A DNA stretch of 64,000 nucleotides from Ciona savignyi (lineage: Eukaryota; Chordata; Ascidiacea; Phlebobranchia; Cionidae): NCBI GenBank assembly GCA_000149265.1, contig CH002726.1:274627-338626 (forward strand). The letters are read 5' to 3'. Shown here in pieces: positions 39,501 to 49,900 of the stretch; position 1 is the first letter of the stretch, and every line of letters starts with the position of its first letter. The notes beneath the pieces were generated by a model that saw nothing but the letters and a program-made list of their open reading frames with translations, did no database searches and was not told the DNA's origin. A program made the translations under genes and the position numbers.

Positions 39501-42500
39501 GACTACCATAGTATAGGCAATAATAGTAATAACAGATTACCTTTTGCCTGTCACTAGATTATCAATACTACTGCAGTATGATGAATATGACAGATACACC
39601 CAATGACAATCATCGTTTCTGCTGACCTTTTTATTGCTTACAACAACTAAACACAGCATTATATGTTTAGTTTTGGGTATCTTAAAAACTAATTTTTTCA
39701 AACCATAACTTGATTATTTTTATTAATGTGCACCAATAGTGTTATCTGAGAAGTTGTCAACGTGTTTTAAAGAGATATAAATTTACACAGAACAACTAAA
39801 TTTCGTCAGAGACATTGGTGAAGCTATTTTAAAGGTTAATTCACCATTTTGCGGTTTTTTCCATGTTCCCAAGACAGAAGAGTCAATGTACATGTTCTCA
39901 ACTAATACCAATGATTATTCATAGTTCCAAAACATTGCTTGAGCTTATATTTAGATCATTTTACAAGATCCAAGCGATTTAAGCGCTCTATGCGCTCCAA
40001 GCATTCCTGTAGTATTTAGAGGTACCGTAATTTACATCCATCTCAAGGTTCAAACAATGTCTAAATGTCTGTTAATTAATTGTGATTTTAAGGAGAAAAA
40101 TGACCAACTACATTGCCTCGAATCAATTAATTCTTAATACGCTTACTTAGATTCCTAATAGATATTCTAAATAACTAGGAATTTATTCAGAATAAATTAG
40201 ATTCTTAATAGTTATCTTATCACTGACTGCATTTTTTTGGCAACTTCATTTTTTCGGCGGCGGGGAATAACCTCTACAAAGCACCAAATCCTAAACCTCC
40301 CTATAAAAGGGTGATAAGGGCTCGTGTGATATTCCGAGACATATTAGTTGACCAGATAATACAAATAGGAAACACAAGAAAATTTATATTTAAATAACGC
40401 TTTTTTAATTTACCGATGCCGATCTGGAACTTAATTAAAATGGCGACTAATGTTCAATCGCTGTTAAAAATACGTTACTTAGTTATGATATTTTTTTACC
40501 GAGCCGAGTTTCGAACCAATAATGGGCTCGTCACCAGGACCGTTTTTTGTAGAAGAGTCGGTATATGTATCGGTCGCGTTAACCATTCGGCCACACGACC
40601 GTACCGTTACTTTGTTATGATTTTTTTTTCTTTTTTTTTACCGACCCAAGTTTCGAATCCTTCGTGTGCTCGTTACTCGGACCGTTTTTTGTATAGGAGT
40701 AGGTATATGTATCGGTCGCGTTAACCATTTGGCCACACGACCGTACAATTACTTAGATCTTCACCGATGATCTAAAACGTTTAAGAAAAAGGAGGAGCAC
40801 AATGGGCCTAATGGACAACGGCTTTATTTTTTCTCTTTAATTTTGCAGGTAATGTGTTGAACGGAAATTTTGGTTATAGTAACGCCATTTCATATATTTT
40901 TTACCAGGTTAAGTTTCGATCCTATGATGAGCTCGTCAATAAGTACGTTTTTTATACGTAGTGGTATATAAATCGGTCGCGTTAACCTTTAGGGCACACA
41001 ACATCTCACTTTTCCATATTTTGGCGTATTGAAAATTGCGTGCGCTTTCCAGTTGCGAAAGTTTGATTTGGGGTTCGAAAATACTACAGAGTATGTAAAT
41101 GAAAACTGCTACGGGATATATATTATATTAAGGTATTGTGATATTGTATTAATTAATAACCGAGTTGCATTTACCGGACATTGCCTGAACCCAGCAAATT
41201 AATGGGTTCTACCAAATTAAAGGAACGTGTTCACCACACACAACAAACTGCAATAGCTTTGTTAACCCGACGGCGGGCGCGAGGTGATCTCACGATTGCC
41301 CGTTTGTTAACCCTCTTGGTTTTCCCATTTATGTGGATTAATATGAATATCATATCCTATCCTATTCATTTTGTTTTGTTTCCATTTTAACTTAGTTCAA
41401 TGTTGGCATGCTAATTTTGAAACTTTCATATGATGGTCAAATTGGCCATCTGCACGCGACGACTATACTTCGATGAGATCTCGAAAGATTAGCAGACAAT
41501 TTCGAGAATGCACAGGCTAATTTATTATTTTCGTTTAAGCTACTTTAATTTATATATAATGATAATATTTATAGGCTGTCTCTAACTGTTTTCCAATCTG
41601 TAGTCTTAAGTTAAAGTTATTCCTGTTAGTATAACAGTTAGTTAAAATGGTTTATTATTACGACAAAAATCTAAATGTGAATTGTATGATTTTTAAAATT
41701 CTGCATGGGCTGCCATTTCTGTTGTATTCGGTCAGCATTCCACAATTATGCTTTTGTTGTGTTTAGCCTAGTTAACCATTTCCATTATATAAGGGCATTT
41801 AAAAAAGGAAGTTAGAAATATGGGCTGTAATGAATATTCTCTATCAAAAAGTTAGACCAAAACCTCGCATCTCCATGTGAAAATTCATATTGGATGTTTG
41901 AGGTTTCTAACAAGGCACTCCTGACATACATATTTCTGTTGACAAATTGTCAACGTGTTTATAAAGTATTTGCATTTATGTTGTTGTTTATTGTGTGGTG
42001 AATCTAATAATTCTTAATAGTGTGATAAAAAACAGTATAGGCCATGTAAAAGAACGCCAACCTCTTTAACAAATGGAGTTGAAATTGATATTGTGGCCTG
42101 ATGTTATTGGTATTTAGGGTGGTCGGATGTATAGTTAGCACTTATATATATTTATCTGTGACCTATTATTGGTGTATTGATGGTAGTACGTTGAGAACAG
42201 TTTTTGCCCCGGACCGATAATACATCGGTGGCCCTATACTATTAAAATTTTACATCAACTTGTGCCTGTAACACGTTTTATAATACAACTTGATAAACTC
42301 GTTTCGTAAATAAAACAATTCTTTCCAGCCAGAATTGACATTTTTATGTCATCTAAAATGGTTGTCTATTGCTCCACCTTCCCCAATGTACCACCATTAA
42401 ACAAAAAAGTAACACGGTCCGAATGTGGTTGTGAAAAAAGGATAGACGACGTCCTCATCGTAAGATAAAAAATAATCATAACGTGAAAATTGCCTCGCGC

Positions 42501-43318
42501 AACAGCCAGGTTTTATTTTTCCCTAATTATTATCTATATTAAATATATCCATCACTCTGCGACAATACGACTGTACTAATTTTATAAAAAAAACGACCGC
42601 ACAAAACATATATCCACCACAACCGTTATATCAAAAACTGTAGCACTATAGAGTACTAATATATAGAGTGGACACTCTATATATTAGTACTCTATGGTAG
42701 CATATATATAATCATAATGACAGTTCATAGTCCAGAATGGTGGTAGAATAAAGGGCAGGTTATATAGGACGTATAATCACCCGCCTAATTAAATACAATG
42801 TATATTAAAGGTTTATTTTACCCCTATCTCAATAAAAACTCAACGATTATGGAGTTATGGATTAGGCTACGACATGAACATAAAATTGAAAAACAATAAA
42901 TTACCTGTGGACTGTAGTTTCTTAGAAGACTAGCTACAAGTTCAGCTTCTTTTGAAAAATACGTATGGTTGCAGGATATTTCACCAACCAAGAGCAACAG
43001 CAAAAAATAGAAAACTGCAATGATAACACGGTCAGATAATTAACTGAAATAATCTGGTAAATTAGGGTTGTCAGTGCGACGTTGACTAATAAAGTAATTA
43101 ACGGGCATCCAAGTTTCGATCCCATGGTGGGCTCGTCACTAGGAACATTTTTTTTATAGGAGTCGATAAGTTAACCATTCGGCCACACGACCGTACATCA
43201 CAGCGTCGTACATTGCGTCGCTTTCATTCCCTGTGCTCTGTCGCCATATAGGATAAAATGGCCATACTATTCTACAAACGGTTTCAAAAAACTTACCGAA
43301 AAAAGTCCGTCTTGTCAT
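33500..43318 (-). CDS. Nicotinic acetylcholine receptor subunit, non-alpha (second gene)
   Basis: Twelve minus-strand exons with matching phases give 497 residues: 43318-43297, 43014-42905, 39314-39249, 38783-38626, 37861-37753, 37296-37173, 36825-36625, 35784-35628, 35277-35129, 34947-34862, 34350-34183, 33643-33500. Exon 1 (ATG plus six codons) joins a Leu-rich signal peptide in exon 2, then ELVASLLRNY. The Cys-loop reads [16 protein letters not shown]1 starts near FYVLNMLLPC, M2 near GEKIGLSISLLLGD, then M3, a loop with an amphipathic helix, and M4 in the last exon. No adjacent Cys pair before M1, so non-alpha. Exon sizes match the neighbour in several places (109, 201 and 157 bp), so the two are ancient duplicates. 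Asp replaces the usual M2 11' residue. Introns 1-2 (3.6 kb for the second) hold SINE copies. It could pair with the neighbour or with an alpha subunit encoded elsewhere. Confidence 0.92.
33975..34075 (+). repeat. Partial SINE-B
   Basis: Contains GTCGCTTGTTAGTCAGTT, CCTTGGGCAAGGCACTTAGCGG and AATGGGTTCTACCAAATTG in direct orientation. Confidence 0.65.
38195..38330 (-). repeat. Partial SINE-B
   Basis: Contains ATTGCAGTGTGTAATATAT, GAGACATTCCTTTAGTTTAAG and a degraded ACAGGACATGCAATCTGC stretch, minus orientation. Confidence 0.5.
40491..41005 (-). repeat. Three SINE-A copies in a row
   Basis: Copies at 40491-40604, 40621-40746 and a more diverged one at 40894-41005, all in the minus orientation. 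Each keeps the GAGC-AAGTTTCGA, GGTATATGTATCGGTCGCG and CCACACGACCGTAC order. The first two are separated by only about 16 bp. They lie in intron 2 of the second receptor gene. Confidence 0.75.
41170..41370 (+). repeat. SINE-B, 5'-truncated
   Basis: Starts at CCGGACATTGCCTGAACCCAG and continues through AATGGGTTCTACCAAATTAA to AATATGAATATCATATCC. Confidence 0.65.
42648..42695. repeat. Perfect 23-bp inverted repeat with 2-nt loop
   Basis: The arm 42648-42670 (starts ATAGAGTACTAATATATAGA) is exactly the reverse complement of 42673-42695, separated by GA. A few further outward bases also pair. It lies between exons 2 and 3 of the second receptor gene. Confidence 0.9.
43101..43196 (-). repeat. SINE-A
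   Basis: AAGTTTCGATCCCATGGTGG, GCTCGTCACTAGGAAC and CGGCCACACGACCGTAC in minus orientation, in intron 1 of the second receptor gene just beside its first coding exon. Confidence 0.7.
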
Positions 43319-46300
43319 ATTTTGTCTGGAAGGCACTAGGCTTACGAGTGTTGTTAAGCTGCACAGCCTTGCCTGCCATGCTGAATTATCAAGGCACGCA
43401 ATTAATCAAAATGGTCCCAAGGGTTTCGTAACGAAATGGCAAGTTCTTTGTGACGTCAGAAACAGCTGCACGACGACCGATATTTATGGCGGATGGTAAA
43501 ACTTACACGAAACGATAACGTTGTTTATAGAGATAAATTGGTGACGACGCTAGTATTGGACGATTAAAGACATAAGAAAAATCGAGAGCGAATTCATCAT
43601 ATGAATATTACAATATATATGCCATGTGGGGAAGTGTCCACAATTAGAGCTGCGCTGTGGGTCAATAAAAAAAAACCTACAACGATGACAAAAAATTAAA
43701 ACAAAAATGCAGCTTTAAAACAACAAAAAATTTAAACAAAAAATTAAAACAAAAACTTCAGAGAAAGCGCTATTCAGCCGTTCTTGGGTGACACCAGGTT
43801 TCGTAGACCTATTCAATCTACCATCGTCTGCGAAACTAAGAGATTACGTGTCCCTGATTGAAGGACTTAATTGACGTTGCTCCTTGCAGTAATTTTGGCG
43901 GATCGTTTACAATTAAATTATTGTGTCGTCGTATGGAATGCACTGTAACAGCTCCTGTCAGCCTCCATTTTATAACAATCCTTTCGCTTTTTCCTGATGC
44001 TAACACGATAAACTAAGTTTAAAAAACATTAAAAATAAGAAAACAGAAGAAACCGAGCGTACGTTTACACAATATGGAAAACAAACTACCAATTTTTGAA
44101 CTACCGTTAGTTATACATGTGTGTTGTTTTTTGTACATTATAGGTAAATGGTATTTTCCGCGATATCGCTTGTCCTTACGATCGAAAATCAAGATATTGT
44201 TGTCTTGGGATATTATGCTGTTGACGTTTTTCCTGTTTCCTTTTGTTTTAAACCGAATATACGCAACGTGATCATGACAGAGAAGAGGTGTCGAATAAAC
44301 CGAAACTAAATCCGCATTTAAACACAAGCTTTTACGCTGACGTTGTTTGTCCATTGTAAGCTGGTGCGTGGTTGTATACCTCATGCGAGAAGCGAAAGAG
44401 CTTTAGAGTTATTTAAGCCTTTTCTGTTCAAAACTAACATAGGAATAACCGAAAACATGGAAAAACCCGTATCTAGTTTTAAAACAATAACTTAGAGAAT
44501 ACACGGTCAAAGCATGGATATAGCCATGGCGTGACAAATGCTTAACATTAGACGTATGTTGCTGGTAGTCTTATTGATTGTTTCATGTAAAAATAACTAT
44601 TGTTTCGTGTTATTTATTGCAAATCAGCGGTTTTTCTAATGTGAAAATAACGGAAAGGCAAAACACTTCAAAATCTCATAAACATTTTATCGCTTGTTAT
44701 CATCAAGCATCTTAAGTATGTGTGGGGCGTTTCAGATAATATAGAATGAATCCAGTTGAAAAAGCATTTCATATTAACTTGCATTGGTTGGAGAGAGGCG
44801 GCACAGGCGAAAGATACAGAATAATTAACACTCATTAACGATGTGGAAAACGGAGCGCAAAGAATGAAAATGCGTGGGATCCACAAAATGCAAGGTCTCT
44901 AACACACGGTAAATATCGTGCTGATCGGTACATAAAAAAAGGGATTACTCGAAGTCAGACAATTCATTTTTTAGCGTCGGTACAATGCCCATCTTTAATG
45001 TATCGACCCTTGCATGCTACAGCAGAAAACTGGATCTAACCACTTTTAAATAAGTCAACGTTGTGAAGGTTGTGGAAATAATATTTGAACAGGAGGCAAA
45101 CCAGAAATAAGCTACGTGAAACAAACTAGCCGTTTGTTTGAAAATTCCCCCATATGGCGTTTACACACAGGTTTCGCTGTACAGTGCATGTGAGCAGCTT
45201 AACACAAGGAATAACCGAGGCTCAATACGAACTGAACACTGACGGCAAAGAGGCGGCGGTAATAAAAATAAATTTGAGCGGAAAAGCTGCACTTAGATCA
45301 GGAAGGTTTACTATATTCGTTCCTGTGTTAGAGTGTCTAATATGTCAGTTAAGGAAACGCGCAAAGCGGAACTGCGTCATTCACGTCCATATCGGTGTTC
45401 TCACCGGTTCGAAACTGCGCAGAAATAAAGAAAGAAATGCAAAATTCGTATACAAAACAGAAGCATGTTCAGATATAAAATAAAATGTTTGAAAATGTTT
45501 TTCAGGATATTAAATTAACTTTATTTTATAGATCTTAGTTTGCCAATAATGCAAGTTATACTTAATTTTGTAAACTTAATATTTCACTTAATATAAATAC
45601 GCAAGAATGCTATAAAGCAAGGTTTCAATTTTTCTAGGGAAACAGAACACAATAGCTTGTGACGTGACAATTCGATCAGCTGCAATCTTCGTTATCACTT
45701 GGCAGGGCGTCCGTGACATCGAACTCCAGATTCGGTTTTTCATATCTAACAAAGAATATATGTTGAGTAACAGTTGAATCAAGAAAAATATGATAGGATA
45801 GAATATTCATGTTTATCCACAGGAATTGTAAAACGCAATTTGCGTTAACTATTCATGGGCAATCGCCAGATCAGCTAGCCTACAATAGTTGGGCTATCAG
45901 GATCTTATTTTAACAAAGGTCATGCATGCTACGTGTTTTTATCATGCAAAGAAAAAATAATCTACACTAAAACTAATCTGTTATACTTTAGGTCATATGT
46001 TTGCTCTGTCAAACGCACTATACTTGTACAGGTACTTGTTTAACCAAACAAAACAGCTGCATAATATAACCAAAAAAAACAAAGCAAGGTCAAATAAATT
46101 CGCTAATAATAAACAGTGTTTCATGGTATTGGCTAACTACATTACGGGCAAGTTTTTTTATAATTTTATTATTTTTTATAACAAATTTTATATTTATACA
46201 AATTGTAGTATTGGCGTCACAAAAGAATCGTGTATGCTGTACCTATTCAATATTCATTAACTCGGTGAAAGAAAACTAGAAGATTTTTACACTGAATAAA

Positions 46301-46983
46301 ATTGCGTTGCACCATTTTATTAAAATATTAACTTAAACAGTATTGATACAATTATGTGCACTATTTAGGAAGACAGTTTACTGTTTTTAGTTTCAGCTAT
46401 TGATTAAGTGAACTAAAATGGGTCAGGGATCAATAAGGCCTACTTTTATTGAGAACAGTATTGATGCAAAAATCACTAAATTTGAACAGCTCAAATGAAA
46501 TTACTATAGAACAGATATCTTAAGTAGAATAGGATATCATGGGTGGGAAAATGCATGGGAAGTTAAACAACAGGATTCACGAATTTGTCAAAATCACACA
46601 CTCAAAGTCAGTAACTGAAACTATTTAAAAATGTACTGGGTGGTAATTTGATTTAGAATAATACTTGGATGTATGTTTAATAAAATAATTATAAATTTTT
46701 AAATATTGTTATCATCATCATCACTAAATAAAAAAACAACAGATTTTTACCAATTTTTAAACAATTTTTACCAATCTTAAAAAAAAGGGTTTGAAAATTT
46801 CAATCAATCCAGCTTGTACATGAACAAGTACTAAAACATAAAAAGGAATACTTGAACCGATCCTATGTATGTGTTGACAACAGTTAGAAAACTTAGTTAT
46901 AAAACTCAAAGGCAGAACTGGTACTAAAGTTTGTCATGTTTGTTAAAACACCAATAAAAATTCATCAGCATAAAATCTAAAAC
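43319..46983. other. Intergenic: no gene seen; partial SINE-B near 45790-45912
   Basis: Several unspliced open frames of about 60-120 codons occur on both strands, none with family features or splice context. A minus SINE-B fragment (GATAGAATATTCATGTTTATC) lies near 45790. Another possible fragment is near 46525. The left end should contain the promoter of the second receptor gene. Confidence 0.4.
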
Positions 46984-49900
46984 TCACTTGTAAAAATCCT
47001 GAAACATGGGGTAGATGTTTCGAATGCCTGCCTTTGCCTTTTCCACTGATCTCGCTGTTACCGTAACTGACCCAGTGGAAAAGATTTTTAAAGTTGCTTT
47101 GGTTGTTGTGTCTCTGAATGTGACACCCGGATGTAGTTCAGGCTCGTAACTGTGTGGTGAAGTGTGTTAGAATAAAGGTGCATATATTTTCAACCGTTTA
47201 GTTCAATGGATTAGAATGCTGGCTGGCAGATAGGGTTGGTATCAAAGTCAGTGACTGGCTAGTCGCTTAGGACAAGGATTGAACCCAGTGGATTAATGAT
47301 TTGAACTAAATAAGTAAAAATGTTGTAATTAAATGTATACAAATAAAATTTACAGATATAAAACAAGAGGCCAGAGGCATTTTGTTAAAGAGAAACTAAA
47401 TTATTGAAAAAGTAAATCTTTTAATAATACCAATCCAGGTGTATGCATTTGTTGATTTGTACATAGAATACATATAAATACATACAACCAAATAACTTGC
47501 ACATTACAATAAGTTCAACAGAGATACAACGTGGCATGCTTCACATATGTTATATATTTACATATATGTTTGTTATAAATTAAATTATTAATATCACCTG
47601 CAATGTCGGCCTCGGTTAGCTCTTGAAAATTGATTTATATCAATAGCATATGGCATTTTACAGACAGCAAGCACGTTTACTACACGGAAATCAGCAAATT
47701 TCACCTAAAATATGAGAAAACCAACTTTAATCAATAAGTATTAAATAGAGACAAGTGTTTATATTACTTGCTTGATATACAGTAGGTAGGCCGAAGATCT
47801 GACTAAGGGTTATTGTGATTGTTTTTTTCAAGTTAAAAATGTTTATGGAATCTAATTAGGGTTCTACTGCAGGCTGAAATACCGAATGCTTACTTAGAGC
47901 TGGGCGTAATTGATCAAAGTTGTATTACGGAATTACGCCAGCTCAGTTACGTTTTCCGTATATTTTATGACGTCATCGTTATTTAAAAAACAACCAAAAA
48001 TCATCGCATTTTTGGATGCATTTTGATGGTAGACAAAGAGAAAGGAAGTTTAAACTTAACTATAGAGACTTAAAGTCTAAAGTTCTAAACTGTTCGTTCG
48101 TCCTCAGTTAAAACAAATACATGAGTATACAAGCCGCATAATGTGACGGCGGTGCCTTTTGTCTTGCCGCGCTGATTACTGATAAGAAATTGGCGCGAAT
48201 CCAAGATNNNNNNNNNNNNNNNNNNNNNNNNNNNNNNNNNNNNNNNNNNNNNNNNNNNNNNNNNNNNNNNNNNNNNNNNNNNNNNNNNNNNNNNNNNNNN
48301 NNNNNNNTATTTTACTCGAACTAGGGCTGTGCAAATACCTAGATTCTTATAACGGTTAACCGACCTAGTGTTCTTTCTCGCTAGTACTTAGTAATGGGAA
48401 GAAAAAACTGGGAGTGTGTCAGTGGTCCTGCATTGAAACTAGGTCAACGTGACCCTAGGTTCAAACCATCGATCAAAGCAACAAACACTGTGACGAGCTA
48501 CGGTTAGCAACGTGATACAAAATCATACCATCTCGATACGAACTCGAGGCCTCGATCGTTACTCCTACCATCACTAATAGTAGGCCCACTGAAAGTCAAC
48601 CGCGCTGTCCTTAAAAAAGAACAACCACCCTATTACGTGTATTGTTATCATGCGCTGTTGTCGACGTGAAAAACAAACACAGTCGGTTAACCATTTATTG
48701 ATTTCATTGACAGTTAACTGACGTCCACTTCGGTTAACCGGTTAACCGTTAACTTCGCACAGCCCTAACCCGAAAAAAATGAACAAATTTTATTTTGCTT
48801 AAACTTAAACAAGGAATTGCATAGACAGTATATTTACAATGATCATCAATTCCTGTTTGAATAATTACGGACAGATGCGTAATTACGTAATTTTGATTTG
48901 ACTTACGTAACGTAATTCCGAAACGAAATTCCGACGTCCGTAATTACGTAACTGAAGATAATTTCGTAATTACGCCCAGCTCTATGCTTACTTAATTTTA
49001 CAAATTATAAAATACCGCTATTCTAAAATAAATAAAAAAATAAAGATCATAAACTTCAAGACTTGACAAAATGTGTTATATCCTGATTTCATTAAATCTA
49101 TATAGATGTACTTAATATAAATTAATTATTTCCACAAATCAATAACACAAACTTACTCTAAATCCTATTTTTGATAACCTCCGGGCAAATTTCTTCGCTG
49201 ATTTTTTCGCGTTGTCAGAAGAAGTGGAACCGGTGCACACGATTTTCCCCGAGGACCAGATATAAGCTGTGCATTTTGGGTTTCGCATCCGCATTACTAC
49301 TTTCTGAAAACAAAAAAATGATTAACAGTTCAGCTGGTTAACATGTGATTTTTACTAGCACTTCACATCACATCCGATGTTGCAAAATCCAGGTCACACA
49401 AAAGACTTAACAACGCAAATGTTATTTCACAGTGCTGCTGCATCTTGATTGGAAATCATTGCTTTAAATCAGGAGCGTGCAACTGTTTTGCGCAATGGGC
49501 CACAACGTACAAGTATAGAGATACCGCGTGCCATACCTTCGAACAATTCATATTTTTTATGACGGCTTTCATTTTTCGGCAATTGCTTCAGTTATCTTAA
49601 AGCTCAGTTTTGTAACAAACTTAGTGTCTTTTTTTGTAACCATTAATGAAATACATCTTGCTGTTTTTGGCAAATCAGGCAAACTACAATTTGATTGTGT
49701 TACCAATGGATTATTTTACACAGTAATATCACGTAATACTGTACCACTGCCAGAATATGGCATACAATGTACATTATGCCGTAACAATGGGAGGTCGTCA
49801 CAGTACTATAGACGGAATTTAATATCAGTGTAACGTATCTTTATACTGTAGTCTAAACGCCAATGATGCCGTTCCAATTCAGAAAAGTGTTTAAACTATA

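Larger units (their letters stand above)
47895..48984. mobile_element. hAT-like element with perfect 17-bp terminal inverted repeats
   Basis: Termini TAGAGCTGGGCGTAATT and its exact reverse complement, flanked by the exact 8-bp duplication TGCTTACT (47887-47894 and 48985-48992). About 1.09 kb as assembled, including a 100-N gap (48208-48307) and a second element (48322-48767). Subterminal sequence is rich in GTAATTACG-type palindromes. In an intron of the TBPL1-like gene. Confidence 0.85.

Noticed and set aside
44019..44384. Minus-strand frame of 121 codons
   Set aside because: No family resemblance or gene context. A plus-strand frame of similar openness overlaps it, which suggests low stop density rather than coding.
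45154..45483. Plus-strand open frame of 109 codons
   Set aside because: No recognisable motif, no promoter or splice context, and similar lengths occur by chance in this region.
49528..49833. Plus-strand open frame of 101 codons
   Set aside because: It lies wholly inside the hAT-like element 49470-49973 and resembles no transposase.
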